Below, piece after piece: positions 1 to 14,311 of a stretch of 64,000 nucleotides of DNA. Both the position numbers and the translations under genes were made by a program. This DNA is from Botryotinia globosa (lineage: Eukaryota > Ascomycota > Leotiomycetes > Helotiales > Sclerotiniaceae). The stretch covers positions 186,001 to 250,000 of the forward strand of contig RCSZ01000022.1 in the NCBI GenBank assembly GCA_014898425.1, written 5' to 3'. How positions within the stretch are numbered: the first letter of the stretch is position 1; every line of letters begins with the position of its first letter. A model generated the notes under the pieces. The model saw only the letters and a list, made by a program, of their open reading frames with translations. It was not told the origin of the DNA and searched no databases.

Positions 1-218
1 ATTTCCGAATTCTAAAGCAGGAGGAAAAATCTTAATTGACATATAATGATCTAGATCCCTTCTTTTGATTCTGAATAATACAATAATCGTAGAAAGTTTA
101 CATTTTTTTGAAAAAAAGTTAAATGTTACATATCAATTATATGACTTATAGACAAGTATCTGATTATTGATCAATGAATTTCAAATATTTATATAAACTG
201 TAATATAATTTATAGTAT
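1..218. other. AT-rich spacer, no feature seen
   Basis: AT-rich DNA without an ORF, repeat end or motif that I can name. Confidence 0.5.
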
Positions 219-810
219 ATTACTCTAACGTCATGAAAAGTGAATTGATTTACTTTTATACTATTAAAATTGATTTAGATTTACTAATGTGTTATTTAAG
301 TTTTATAAAAACTCAATTCCATAGTTTTTAGATTAAAATCTACAATTTTGAAATCAGAAATCATAAAATTCGAAAGTTAAAATCAATATTGAAAAACTAG
401 AATCTAAATTTGATAAATCAGATTCTAATTTCTAATTGTAGATTCTATATTTAATTTAATATTCTAGCTTCTAATTATAGACTCTATAATCTAAATCCTA
501 GTTTTTAGTTTTTAATTCTAAATACTAACTTCTAACTATGGATTCTATATTTTGAATCCTAGATTTTATATATAGATTTTATATATAGATTTTATATATA
601 GATTTTATATATAGATTTCATATATAGATTTCATATATAGATTTCATATATAGATTTCATATATAGATTTTATGTATACATTTTATATATACATTTTATA
701 TATACATTTTAATTCTGAAAGATTAGAATTCAAATGATATAAGAATAAATTTAGAATACTTTTAGTGATGTAAGATTAATGTCTGAGGCTTTGAGTGTTA
801 CAAGAGTAAT
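219..810. mobile_element. MITE-like repeat, copy 1
   Basis: The segment starts with ATTACTCTAACGTCATG and ends with the inverted form AGAGTAAT. The next 40 or so bases of each end also match imperfectly as inverted repeats. A second copy lies at 20166-20605 with the same ends and the same internal order: a block of imperfect 'gattctatatttta' units between subterminal arms. No coding potential is visible. This copy is about 150 bp longer, because it carries an expanded minisatellite. The class (MITE or foldback element) is inferred from structure only, and the target duplication is not clear. Confidence 0.5.
561..710. repeat. 13-bp minisatellite (AGATTTTATATAT)n
   Basis: About 12 consecutive copies of a 13-bp unit. 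The first copies read agattttatatat, the middle ones change one T to C, and the last three change 'agat' to 'acat'. Variants are grouped in blocks, as expected when units spread by local duplication. The array lies inside the MITE-like repeat and is absent from the sister copy near 20.4 kb. Confidence 0.85.
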
Positions 811-1395
811 TTATCGTATAATTTATTCCTAATAGAATATTATGAATTCCAATTATATTATGTTCTACAACCCTTTTCTCGGCTCTCTGTGGCTAGAAAT
901 AATAAGATTGTTGTTACCAGTTTCCATAATCATTCTTCATACTTTTCAGGATCTATATCAATATTTGTATTATTCAGCTTATGGAAGTCTAAAACGAATA
1001 AAATTAATGTTCCTAGATTATTTCGAGATACAAATTTTGAAGCTATTCAAAGATTTCGAACACTTAAAAGAATAATCCGTGTATTGGCTTAGGCGGGGCG
1101 GATCTAATGAAAACTTTCAATTCGAAATCTAATAACAATAAATCCAAGAATCTGATATAACTTGCTTGGGTCTCGCTTTTGACTTGATATAGTATGGTAT
1201 AGTATGATATTGGTTTAAAATCTAAGAAGAAACTTCCCAAGAAGTATCAAGATAGATTATATTAAGGAATTATAACAAAATTCTATTTAAAAAATAAAAA
1301 ACCTTGAAATAATTCTTTTGTATATAAATAAATCGGGATTTTTGATTTTGTAATATTATAATTCTCTTATATATTTAAATATTATTCCAAGCTTT
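811..1395. other. Spacer with two overlapping short ORFs, not recognised
   Basis: Base composition is more balanced between about 865 and 1110, including 'ggcggggcgg' near 1092. Two overlapping plus-strand ORFs (842-1075 and 889-1092) exist, but neither product resembles a family I know. The basic stretch near the end of the second (RFRTLKRIIRVLA) is suggestive of a coding remnant, nothing more. It is most likely a fragment of a decayed repeat. Confidence 0.3.
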
Positions 1396-4300
1396 TATAT
1401 TATATAACTCGGATCGACACAACATCCCAAAATCGAGATATCTTTATAGTTTCGACTTTATTATATAGAATTAATTCTTTATATTTTTTATAAATCTTTT
1501 TATTTAATTTAATAATTACTTTTGTAATAATATTATTGAATAGCGAATTTATAATCCTAGATTATCCTTTATAATTATTAAACTTTAGATTTATATATTT
1601 ATTAGATCTATAATCTTTATTCAATTTTGATTAATTTTATATAATTAAAAAAAAAGAAATAGAATAAATATTTAAATATCTTTTTTTTTCAAAATTGATT
1701 ATTATAATCAAAATATTATTTCGAATATATCAAATATTATTAAAAAACAATTTGATATTTTTGAATACAGTATAAAAAGCAAATATACAATTATTATAGA
1801 TCTTATAATATTATTTAATATCTTTATAATATTCTATATAAACACATCTAATATAATCTTTATAAAAAACTTACTAGTTTTATAATTAATTTTATAATTA
1901 TTATTATTTCTATTAATATTACTATCCTTTTTATATTTTTTAATATCTATATCCAACTCTTTATTTATATTATATTCATTATTAGTTCTAAAATCTTTAT
2001 AAAGATAATCAAATTTAATTATACAGATAATATTAAAAACAATATATTTTTAAACCTAAAAATATATTATTCAAGAAAATCTTTTAAAATTCTCTATTAA
2101 AAAAAATTCCATTTTGAATTATATTGAATATTAAAATTAAAGATTGTTTATTAAATACAAACTCTTAGTTTTATTCAATTGATCTTTTATCTTTATTCTT
2201 TAATAATATTTTATAAAAATCATTAAAAATCTTTCTTTAATTGATATCTCAATAATCTCGTTTATAATTATAAATTAAATTATTATCTCTATATTTAATA
2301 ATATTTGCAATTTGTTTTATAACAAATATAATGAATAAAAAGTATTATAAATACTCAATACTATATTTCTAATTATTCTAGAAATCTAATATAATTATAT
2401 AATTATAGAAATCCTTATTTTCTTTATAAATCTAAATAATAAAATAATTGTAATAAATAAAGCCCTTGTTTTTAATAAAGCTTTTATATAAATAAAAAGT
2501 ATTTAATTATTATTAAATCCTTTAATTATAAAATCAATAAATATTTTAATAGAATCTTTTAGATTATTTTATTTATTAAAATAATCTATTCTTTTATTCT
2601 TTTCAATATTAGTAGTCTTTTGAAACTAATTGAAAAGAAGTATATTATAATTCAATACAATTTAGATTATTAAAAATATTACTTTTTTTCTCAATATATC
2701 CGATTCTCTTTCTATGTTTATTAAAATTATTGAATAGATATATATAAGAGATTAATAAGTATTAATTATATAATATTATTCAAAGATATTAATTATTATA
2801 ATTTATTTGAGATTGAGTATAACCAATATTTTATTACTTTTTAATATAAAAACAATATTATAATATTTCTTATCAAAAATAAATTCAAAAATATTTAAAA
2901 GATGGGGGATATTTAATACAAAATAGTTAATATATTTATTAAAGTTTTAAAAATAAAGATATTTGATATTTTTGTAATTATAGAGTTTATTAAGAAATAC
3001 AAGTATAATATTATTATAATCTAATATGAATAAACAAAATCTATTTGTATTATTAATTAAACTTTAGCTTGGAATTAGATATAAGTTTTTGTAATTATAA
3101 TTCAGATATCTATTTTTCTTCAAATAAAAGAAAGAATAAGAATACTCTTTATTATATATAAAACCTTAATAAACTTAATACATTCAATTCCGAAAATACA
3201 TTTTATTAATATTAATATAATATAATAAACCTTATAATAAAATTTATAATTAATAAATTCAATAATATAAATTGTAGATTTATTAAACTAATATTAATAA
3301 AAGTATTTCTGTATATATAATAATTCTTATAATCTTTAATATAAAATAAACCGATATTATTTATATTTAGAAATTCTGAATAATTATCAATATATAAATA
3401 CAAAACCATTTGAATTATAATTATTATATTCCAATAGATTTTTAAAATCTTAGGAATCTTAAAAAATCAAATTGTTTTTAGATTATAATATATATATATA
3501 AAAACATTGATTTATATATATAATAATATTATTCTATATATATAAAAGCTTTTTTTAAATCAATAAAAATATAAACACTACATTCAATTTATATTACTAA
3601 TTAAATAATAATAAAATAATAAACTATATCTTCTATTTAATTTTATTATTTTAATATTTGATAGAAAGCAATTTCAATATCTAATATTACATATTCGAAT
3701 TAAAAATATAATTCAGATATAAGAATTCGAATCTAATATATTAGTTTAATAATAATAATATGAATTTCATTGATATTCTTAGCAAATCTATATATAAAAC
3801 TAATTATATTATTAATCTCATTTTTTTTGAATATTCTTTTTATTAGAATTATTATTAAAAAAGATATATATAATAACTCGAATTATAAGATATAAACTAT
3901 TATTTTTTTAACATAAAATATAATTTTATTAAAACAATATTATTATAAAATTCTGAAAATAGAGTTAGAAAAACTCTTTAATTTAATATATATTGATATA
4001 ATTTGTTTTTCTAATCTATTTATTTTTATAAATAGAATAATAATTGAGATATATATAATTAATTTTATAATAATAATAAATGTTATTATTTATATAATTA
4101 ATAAGCTTAATAAAAAAATAATAAAACTATATTATAATAAATCTCCGAATATAAAAAGATATATTGAGATTATCTTTATAAATATAATATCTTAAATAAG
4201 AATATTTTCTAAATCATTTAAATTTTTTATAAAATAATTTAATAAACAAAATATAAATATTAAAAGAAAATTATAAATAGAATCAAAAATAATAAAACGT

Positions 4301-4809
4301 TTTATAAAATTATTAATTAATATAAATTAAAGTTTGATTTGAAATTACTTTTATTATATATTGATAAACACCTTATTAAAGATATTATAAAAAACGTTAA
4401 GATTTTAGATAAAAAAATCCTTCATTATTTAAATATCTTTGATAATTTTGAATACAACTTTCTTAAAAATTGGAATAAATTAGGTATTTTAGAATAATTT
4501 CAATCTATTTCGATAAAAAATACTAATTGTAATATTATTGGGGTTTTTAATATTTTATTAGATATTAATTATATTATAATATAAATATTTAAAATTTATT
4601 AGTTAATAATTAGTAATGCTTTATATAGATTCTATAATTAATATTTAATATTTAATTTTATTTTATAAATCTAAAAACTTATTAAAATAGTTATACTATT
4701 TAAAATTAGTAAGAAGAATAAATTCTTTATGTATTTTCAGCAATTATTTATATTTGTTTTTTATATTTCAAAAAATCTAAAAAGAATTATAATCTATCAT
4801 TTAATATAA

Positions 4810-4960
4810 ATCATATTAACTAACGATATTATTAGCCCACAATATAAAAAAGTTCCCTCTAAAAAAGTTATTATAAATCTAATTATCTATTTTATATATA
4901 ATATAAAAACTACCTTCTTTCAAAAACTAAAAATTATTATAATTACTATAAATTTTTTTG
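4810..4960 (+). pseudogene. LINE reverse transcriptase remnant (copy A)
   Basis: Reading through stops gives SPQYKKVPSKKVIINLI, followed by IYFIYNIKTTFFQKLK. The pattern is that of the LINE RT block that begins 'Q.G..PGRS..D', precedes the first catalytic aspartate and recruits the template. Here the glycines and the aspartate read K, S and N, as G-to-A changes would produce. The same block is readable in copy C near 24.33 kb and partly in copy B near 15.7 kb, where a Tc1-type element sits just upstream. It is a dead fragment. Confidence 0.5.
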
Positions 4961-6454
4961 GAATATATTTTTAAAATAAAGGTTATTAAAAAGAAATTAT
5001 TAAATAAGATTAATCCTTAAATGTTTTAAAACTAATTAAATCCTTTCTTATTAATTAATATATTCGAATTTATTTAAAGAATTTAATTATATCTAATTAC
5101 AAAGTTATATATAGAATATTTTAAAACTTCTTTTTTATTTATTTTATACTATATCTAACTGAATTTATATTATAGAATACAAAATTATATTTTGGATATA
5201 TTAATAATCTTTATTTATATTAAGCTTTTTAATCCTTAAATTTTAATATTTTTATTTTAGCAAATAATATAGAAAAGATTCTTAAATAGAATAATAATAA
5301 TAAAATTACTTTCATTTTCAAGAAATTTGAAATAATCTATTTTATTAAAAAAAGGGATTATATTTCCTTTTGTATTATTAATAAAAAGCTTATTATTATA
5401 CTGATTATTATAATTAAAAATAAAGTACAATTTACTCTAAAATAATTTGGAATTTAATTTAATAAAAGATTTTCCTTTAAAAGATATATTATTATAAAGA
5501 CTATTAAAATCTAAATAACAATATATTATATCTATAATTTTACAAAAACCATCAATAGTTTTTTAGTTTTGATTTTATATAAAACTATTGTTATTTATAT
5601 TGTTTTTTCTTTTATATAAAAAATCAAAATATAATTCAATAATAAAACAAAACTATTTTATATTTAATATATTATTTATAATTTTGCTATTTTCTTTTGA
5701 ATAGATTCATATATTAATCTATTAAAACAAATATTTATTTTAATATTTAAAAACATATTTCTAATCTAAAAGATTATTTCAATAATTGTTTTTCTTAAAA
5801 ATATAGATATTCTATTTGTTAATATAATATTGAATAAAACTAAGCTTTATTTTATTATATATATTTTATCAATAAATATTTTCCATTTTATAATTTATCA
5901 AATTATATTTTTATTTATTATTAGAGATATGAATCAATAATAAAAACCTAAAATCAAAATTTAATATTTAGAAATAATCCTTTTTAATATTATATATTTT
6001 ATATTATAATCCTTATATTTCTTTTTAAAATATCAAACAAATTTGATAAAAAGTATTAATAAAGAAATAATAGTTATTAGCTTCAAAAAATAATAATTTT
6101 ATTTCTCTTCTAATAAAATCTCAATCTTTTCAAATAATTCTAAACAAATTATTAATAGAAAAAAACTTATTGAATATAGATATATATTATATTAAAATAA
6201 AGAGTAAATCATTATTAGTTTGAATTTAATTAATAATATTTTGTATATTGTTGATTCAAAGGCAATTAAGATTTATATAAATTTCAAATATACTTTAAAA
6301 ACTTTTTTATTTAATAAATAATATTTTATAATTTTATATCAATAATATCTTAATAATTTAATATTTATATAGCAATATATTTGATTCTTTTTAATAGGCT
6401 TTTTTTATTTATTAAAATATTCTACAAATCTTTAATATTAGAGTTTATTAATTC

Positions 6455-6870
6455 TTTAAATATATAAATATTAAAAGGAATAAAACTATTAATAAACTTA
6501 TTGATTTTAAAACTTACAAATCCATTTGAGATTTAGAATCTATTTTAATATTTATTATTAATAGAATAGAAATTATTATTAAAAGGTTTTATAATTAAAT
6601 AAAATAATTCTAATAAAAGAAAACAATCTATTCTTTTAAATAATTATAATAAATAGAATCTTGCTAATATAATTAAACTTCTTTTGGAATTAGATTTATT
6701 AAAAAAAAAATTATATTATATCCTAATTATATATATAGAATATAGAGATTTTATATAATATTATAGAAAATTCTAATATTACAACATTAATTTAAAATAT
6801 TTCTATAATTATCAAAAGATTTTTAAATATCTAATATTATATTATAAATCATTAACTTAATTCAGGAAAT
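6455..6870 (+). pseudogene. LINE RNase H end and C-terminal Cys/His motif (copy A)
   Basis: At 6455 the frame reads FKYINIKRNKTINKLID, the decayed form of the RNase H 'GH..I.GNE..D.LA' signature; copy D keeps SIKGNEVIDKLIDF. From about 6730 a second block reads LKYFYNYQKIFKYLILYY. In copies B and D the matching residues include intact C, E or H positions (NYFYRYQKTFEYLIFC; LECFYNYQKTFKHLILYY). Comparing the copies points to a former C-x-C...H-x4-C finger at the C terminus, usual for this LINE clade. All key residues are lost in this copy through G-to-A and C-to-T changes. Confidence 0.6.
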
Positions 6871-7431
6871 AATCTAAACAATTATTTTTATTTCTATTTT
6901 TATTAATACTAAGAGACTTTGATTATTTCTTATTTTTAATATTATAATTATTAATATTAATCAAGTTCTTTAAAATCACTCAATTTTATATCAACATCGA
7001 TTCCCATTAAGAATATTTAATTATCTCTTTTTCTCTTTTTATTTTTCTTCCTTTTTTCTTTTCTTCTTTTCAATTAAATTTTACTTTTCTTTTATTTAAT
7101 TTAGATAATAATTAAAGGATACAATAGAAATTCCATTTAATACTAATATACCTTATAAATATACACTTTTATAATATTATATTCATTTATTTTTAAAGAA
7201 TTATATCTAGCTTTTCGAAATCCTAATATACTACTAATTTTCTTTTAATTAATAAAAAAGGAATTACTTAAATAAACTCTGATTTATATATATATAAATT
7301 GCTTTTTAAAATATTAAATAAATCCATAATTTAATATATCTCTATATCCTTTAGAAGGTTTCTAGGGTTGGTCTTAAGCCGGCTCGATGAATATTAATAA
7401 ATACTACTACTACTATTACTATATTATATAA

Positions 7432-9331
7432 ATAAATTTGAAAATTTGAAAAATCCAATTTTTTTTAATAAATCTTTTTATTCTAGTATTACTTTTCTTC
7501 ATTTTATAATAAACTTTATATATCTAAAAAAAAGATTTAGTACAAAAAAGTCATGGAGATATTAATAAAAATAATTAATAAGATTAAATCTTTCTAAAAA
7601 TAAAACAAATATAAATATATTATATATCTTCGAATAAATAGATATTAATAAGTTCAATTTAAGTTCTCCAAATCCTAACAAAAGAATTAAAGGTTTGTGA
7701 AGGGCACTGCATATAGGTGTTGAATCTTTCGCCCTTCGCTTTTGACTTGAACAGAAGCGTCAAACGCACCGTTAAGCTTAAAAGTCAAAGGAAATCTGAT
7801 AAATTCGATGAGGTCAATAAATCCAAGTTCAAACCTGACTTTTAATCAATCACAGATTCAATTTTAAATTTAACTCTAAATCTACCTCCAAATCCTTTTT
7901 CTAAATTTTGAAGACTGAATCTCTTTTTAATTCTCTTTCTGATTCTGTTTTCGATCCTTCTCATAATCACCTTCTTAATTCCTTCTATTTCAAAGCCTAA
8001 AGTTTCCTATCTCTTTTCTCTTGTCTCTAGAACGTCAAACCGATCAAAACCCTCGTTTTAATCATTTAAACCCTTCAAAAATGCACTTCAACCATTCAAT
8101 TCAACTTTCTTTTAGTAAATATAAATTTACCAGTAGAAAGTGGTTTATTAACAAACTCCCATTTAATAAAATCTATGTATATCTTCCTCTATTCCTTTTT
8201 ATTAAACTTCAAATCTCATTCTATATTAAATATTTTTGTTTTTTTATATAGCTTCAGAAAGAATCTACTTTTAATTATAAATTGTATTTCGAATTATATA
8301 TGTTGAGCCTTTTTTTTATTGAAATGAATCATAGTATTTGGTTTACTTCAATCAAATAAGATTTATTCAAAATCATACATAATAATGAATCAAGTGAGAA
8401 CCTTTTCCTCTAAAACGTTGATCTATTTTATAAGATTCGTAGTATATTATCATGAATATAAAAAATATTAATTTTGGAACAATGTATGATTTTATATGAC
8501 CGTTCATTATTTTTAATCTTCTTTTTTTAAAAAATAATTAGATTTTATTCAATATATCATAATACAAAAAATTCGAATTTTCAATAGTACTTGTCTTTAA
8601 ATTACCATCTATAAAAGTAATTTCAAAAGCTTTTTGAGATTCAAACATTCATTGTAATATTGTTTGTCTATTATTTTTATTGCCTTAATGGCACAAGTAG
8701 GAAGTTTAAATATTACTCTCATTATACACTCATATTATGTAATTTGCAACTGAATAACAATATTTGGCATATATTTTCAATCAAATGAAGTATATGTATC
8801 TCTAACATATTAAGATATTATTGATATACAACTAATTACTCTCTATATCTATACCTTATAAGCTCTATTACTCACTCTTATAAAACCCATATTTAGAAAA
8901 AAAAAGATTAAAAAAAAAGAAAATCATAAAAAAGGTTATCCCTAACAAACAGGATTTAAAATACGGGTTATAACCACCTAAAAACCGAATGTTTTAGAAG
9001 GCTACGAATGATTGACACGAGAATATCAAAATACAGAATTCAATTGAATTATTGAATTAGTTGACAAATTAGGACTCAAACAAAGATTTCTAAATTGAAT
9101 ATAGAAAATATTGTACTATTTTTTGAATTTAAAGATTTTTGATAATGTAATGTTTGTATCAATAAGTTGTGGTTTATTGAAGAAAGAATTGATTCAAGAA
9201 TCAAATTGAAAAGTTGAATTGAAGATTTGAATCGAAGTTTCAAAGGATGAAATAAATGTTTCTGATTGATTTGGAGATTTGAGAATGCAACGGAAAAGAT
9301 GAGAAATCGTAGGCTTCTAGGGTCAATAGAA
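7432..9331. other. Spacer between LINE A and LINE B
   Basis: Mostly AT-rich. A more balanced segment at about 7690-8060 includes 'cgcttttgacttg' (also present near 1176) and a plus-strand reading with KLKSQRKSDKF. That reading resembles the Lys/Ser-rich reading on the opposite strand at 9332-9571. A 76-codon ORF at 8021-8251 has no recognisable product. Nothing else in these 1.9 kb can be supported. Confidence 0.4.
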
Positions 9332-9604
9332 TTAATAAAAATTAATTAAAGATTTATTAAAAAGGGAATTAGATTTGGTATCAGACTTATAATTAGATTC
9401 ATTCATGGATTTATTATTTGATTCATTAGATTTCCTAGATTTATCAGATTTCCTAGATTTATCAGACCTATCAGACTTATCAGACTTATTAAATTTATGA
9501 AATTTATTATTAGAATTAGTAGATTTACCAGATTTATTAGATTTGAGCTTGAAGGCGCCTTCGACGCCCCTACACGAGCTAGAACAGACCAACACAACAA
9601 TCAA
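9332..9604 (-). pseudogene. Ser/Lys/Asp-rich repeat ORF remnant, cut by LINE B
   Basis: A minus-strand ORF of 90 codons reads KLKSNKSGKSTN and then short repeats such as SDKSRKSDKSRKSNES, encoded by an 18-bp tandem unit around 9425-9490. Its first codons fall inside the LINE B 5' end and target duplication, so the annotated start is an artefact of the insertion. The pre-insertion sequence continues at 17668 and is stopped upstream in this frame. A related reading (KLKSQRKSDKF) occurs on the plus strand near 7770. I do not recognise the product. It may be a low-complexity coding remnant or non-coding repeat DNA. Confidence 0.3.
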
Positions 9605-11403
9605 AAATTGAAATATTTTTGGAATTTCAATTTTTAGATTTATAAAAATACTTTTTATATTTCTTTAAATCTTTTGATTTAATCCAGAAGTTATTTTTAT
9701 GATAATATTATTAAATAATAGATTTAAAATTCCAAAGTATTCTTTTCAATTATAAAATCCTAGATTTATATATTTAGAAGTTTTATAATTTTTAATTAAT
9801 TTAATATTAAATATATAAATAAAAGATGTAAAAATAAAATAAATATTTATTTCTTTTAATTTTTAAATATTAATTATTGTAATCAAAACAATTTCTATAT
9901 TATTCTAAATGTATTAAATATTATTAAAAAGTAGTTTAATATTTTTGAATATGATATCAAAAATAAATGTATAATTATTTTAGATTTTATAATTTTATTT
10001 GACTTTTTTTTTATAGCATTGTTTATAAACATTTTGAATATAATCTTTTTAAAGGAATTTATGGGTTTAATTATCAATTTTATAATCATTATAATTTTTA
10101 TCAATATTATTGTTTTTTTTTAATATTTATATTCAATTTATTATTTATGTTATATTTATTATAAATTTCAAATCTTTATAAAGATAATAAAGCTTAATAA
10201 TATTAAAGATTTCAAAAATAATATAATATTTAACAAATCTTGAATTTTATTATTTAAAAGCACTTTTTATAGTTTTATATTGAATAAAAATATTATTTCA
10301 ATTTGTATTTAATATTAAAATTGAAAATTCTTTGTGAAATATGAATTTTCTATTTTATTTAATCAATCTTTTGATTTTCTTTTTATAATAAAGATTTATA
10401 GAAATTACTCAGAGCTTTTTTTAAGTTAATATTTTAAATATAATTTTTATTTAAATAAATAATAATATTGGTGATTTGTTTTTCAATGAATATAATTAAT
10501 AAATGTTTTATAAATATTAGATATCATATTTCTAATGATTTTCGAGATTTGATATAATTGTATTATTGTAGAAATTCTTATTTAATCTTTAAATCTAAAT
10601 AATAAATTGATGATAATAAATAAAATTTTTATTATTAATAAAATGTATATTCAAATTAAGAAACTTTTAGTTTACATTAAATCCTTGAATTCTAAAATCA
10701 ATGAATATATTAATAAGATTATTTGAATCATTTAATTTATTGAAATAAATTTTTTTTTTCAACATTAATAATCTTTTTTAATTTATTAAAAAGAAGTATA
10801 TTATTTTCTAATATAATTCTGGTCGTTGAGGATACCATATTCTAATATAATATTAATGAATTATTTGCTATATTTATTGTAATAATAGAATGGAAAAGCA
10901 TATAAATCTTATTGATATGAATTATATTATATTTGTTTAATATATCAATTATTATAAATTATTTGAAATCCGTTATAATAGATATTCTATTACTTTATAC
11001 TAATAAAATAATAGTATCTATTTCTTTATTAGAAACAAACTCAAAGTTATTCAAAAAATAAAAAAGATTTAATATAAAATAATCAATTCAATTATTCAAT
11101 TTATAGAAATAAAAATATCTGATGTTTCTGTAATTATAATATCTATTTTCAAACATAAATATGATAAGATTATTATTGTATATGAATAAATATAAGGTTT
11201 TTCTATATTTAATTAAACCACAGCCCAAAAACAATTTAAAGCTTTTATAATTATAATTTAAATATTTATCATTTTATTATTAAAAATCTTTAAAAAGAAC
11301 AAATTCTATTCAATTTTTAATCTTAATAAATTAAATACTTTAAAAACGAAACAAAACTTTTGTCAATATTAATATAATATTTTAAATTTTATAATAAAAT
11401 TTA

Positions 11404-12712
11404 GAAAAACACAAAAAAATTAAGGAAAGATTTTTTTGGAAAAACCTATTAATCTTTATTATATTCAAAGCAAACTATTATTCTTTATCTTCTTTTGAAA
11501 TTGGTAAATTGATATCTATCCGGATTGAGGAGATATTGTTATTAATATTCGAAAAAGAAATTCAATATATTTATATTAGAATTATTAATAATATATTCTA
11601 AATAATAATCTTATTATATCGAATATGATTAATAAATGATTAAATTATAGATTTTTGTAATAATCTAAATCTTTTAGTATTCGAAGGTTTTATAAAGGGG
11701 TTTTAATTATCAAAAAGAAAATTCTTAGATATAGGAAAATGAAAAATAATTTCTTTTAAAAGATTCTATTTTTTTCAAAAAATATTTTATAAAAGATATA
11801 TTAATATATATAATAATAGTATATCCTTTTAATATATTTATAATTATTTTATATAGATAAAAAGAAAAATTAAATCTTTTATTTATAACAATATATTGAT
11901 TTAGATATATAACACTTTTTATATAATATTATTAAAAAAATATCAATTTTGATATTATTTCATATGACAAATAATATATTATTAATTATAATTAAAGGAA
12001 TAATAATCCTTTAAATATAAAGTATATATTATTAAGAATAATAATATCTTAATATTATTATATTTATTATTTGATTCTATTTAATTATTCAATTCTATAT
12101 AATAATTTTGTTTTTTATATTGAAAAAGTAATATAACAAATTCTAATATAATTATATTATTTATATTGATAGAATAATTAGTAAATAATAAAAAATATAA
12201 AAAATAAGTTTAAGAGAAAATTATATATTATCAATGTATATTAAGAAAAGATAGATATAAATCTTATAAATAATAAATTAAAGAGATTATAATAAAAAAA
12301 TAACTTTTTAAAAAAAAACTCAAAAACTTAAAAAAATAAATCCAAATCTTTAAAGAGGATATGATATTATAATTAATTATAATTTTTATAATATTTCGAA
12401 AAAAATTGGATAAGAAAAAAAGAAATTGTTGTAATAAAATAAATAATATAAAGTTTTTATAAGTATATTGGAGAGATCTACAAATAAAAGGTTCTTGAAT
12501 AGGATAGGTATATATTATAAATAATTCAAAAAATTTGAAAAGGATTATTAAAAAAATTGTTCAAAAATCTAATAAAGAAATTCGAAAAGGGATAGATTTT
12601 TTTTCTTTTTCTATCTATTTTATTCTGTTAGAATTATATAAATATAAACATTTTGTATAATTTTAATATAACTATATATAAATCGAATCGATTAAAAGTT
12701 TACTACTACTAC
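11404..12712 (+). mobile_element. Nested LINE-like insertion with (TAC)n tail
   Basis: This segment interrupts LINE B and is missing from the matching place in copies A and C. It is bounded by a 14-bp direct repeat, tataataaaaYtta (Y = T left, C right), at 11390-11403 and 12713-12726. It ends in 'agtttactactactac' just before the right repeat. A long target duplication plus a short-unit 3' tail indicates target-primed reverse transcription. No domain can be recognised, and the sequence upstream of the tail differs from the LINE A-D 3' end. It is therefore either a 5'-truncated copy of another LINE family or a SINE-like passenger. Confidence 0.65.
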
Positions 12713-14311
12713 TATAATAAAACTTATATTCGATTATTCAAATAATTCAATCTTTAAATCTATCAAATCAATATTAATAAAAGTTTTTTTCTATATATAA
12801 CAATTTTTATAATCTTTAATTTTCAATAAATTGATATTATATATATTTAAAAATTCTAAATATTTATAAATATATAAATATAAAATTATTTGGATTACAA
12901 TTATTATACCTTAATAGATTTTTGAGATTTTATAAATCCTAAAAAGTTTAATTGATTTTAGATTATAAAATATATATATAAAAATATAGTTTTATATATA
13001 TAATAATATTAATTTATTTATAATAAGAATTTGCTTTAAATTAATATAAATAGAAATATTATCCTTAATTTATATTATTAATTAAATATAAATAAAACAA
13101 CAGATTATATTTCCTATTTTATTTTATTAATATATTATTTGATTAAAGGCGATTTCAATATTCAATATTATATCTTTGAATTAAAAATATAATTAAAATA
13201 AAAAGATTTAGAATTTGTATATTGATTTATTAATAGTAATATAGATTTTAAAATATTTTTAATAACTTTATTTATTGAATAGAATATATTATTAGCCTTA
13301 TTTCTTAAAATATCTTTTTTATTAATATTATTATTAGAAAACAATTATACAATAATTTAAATTACAAAACCCAAGTTTTTATTATTCTAAAACATGATAT
13401 TACCCTTTTAGAATAATATTATTACAAAATCCAGAAATTAGAATTAAATAAATTTTCTATTTTAATTTAAATCGATATAATCTGCCTTCTCCATCTTTTC
13501 TTTTTAATCAATAAAGAAATAATTAAAATATATATTATCAGTTTTACAATAATAATGAATTTTACTATATATATAATTAATAAACTTAATAAAGAAAATA
13601 GAAAAGCAATATTATAATAAATCTTTGAATATAAAAAAACTTATCGGAATTACTTCTAGAAATATATCTCCAAAAAGAAAATCCTATTAATAACTCGGAT
13701 CTTGATATTATTATATATTAAATAAAATACAATTATTAAAAGAATATTATAAATAAAATACAATTATTAAAAGAATATTATAAATAGAATCGAAAATAAC
13801 AAAAAGTTTCATAAGATTCTTAACTAATACAAACTAAGGATTAATTTGAAACTATTATTTCTATATATCAATAATACTTTCATCAAAGATATTTAAAAAC
13901 AAGCTGAGGTTTTATATAAAGAGATTTTCATTTATTTCATTATTATAGATAATTTTCAATAGAATCTATTTAAAAATTGAAATAAATTAAATATTTTAAA
14001 ATAATCTTTATTTATATTGATAGAAAAAATAAAACACAATATAATTAGGATTTCTAATATTTTATTAAAAACAAATTATATTATAATATATATATTCAAA
14101 ATTTGTGAATCAATAATTAAATATTTTATTTATAGTTTATATAATTGTTATATAATATTTAGCTTCTTTCTATACATTTAAAAACTTATTAGAATTATTA
14201 TATTATTTAAGAATAATACAAAGAATAGATCTTTTGTTTATTTTTAAAGATTAATTATTTTTATTTTCTATATCTTAAAGAATTTGAAAAGAATTATTAT
14301 TTTGTTAATTA

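Larger units (their letters stand above)
1408..7419 (+). mobile_element. Non-LTR retrotransposon (LINE, Tad1-like), copy A, RIP-degraded
   Basis: A full-length-looking 6.0-kb LINE flanked by a perfect 12-bp target duplication, TATATTATATAA, at 1396-1407 and 7420-7431. The 5' end carries ATCGACACAACATCCC-type sequence shared with copies B, C and D. The 3' end has the block 'cttaagccggctcgatgaa', then 'aataaatac' and a (TAC)n tail instead of poly(A). No ORF survives. Translating through stops gives a reverse-transcriptase-like stretch near 4.82-4.96 kb, an RNase H end near 6.46 kb and a C-terminal zinc-finger-like block near 6.73-6.87 kb. This order (RT, RNase H, Cys/His motif) fits fungal Tad1-clade LINEs. 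Substitutions relative to copy D are dominated by C-to-T and G-to-A. Confidence 0.85.

Noticed and set aside
3212..3409. Conserved 60-65 codon ORF antisense to the LINE, seen in copies A (-) and D (+ at 42356-42547)
   Set aside because: It is conserved only because both copies descend from the same LINE. It lies antisense to the element's RT-RNase H order and ends within AT-drift sequence.
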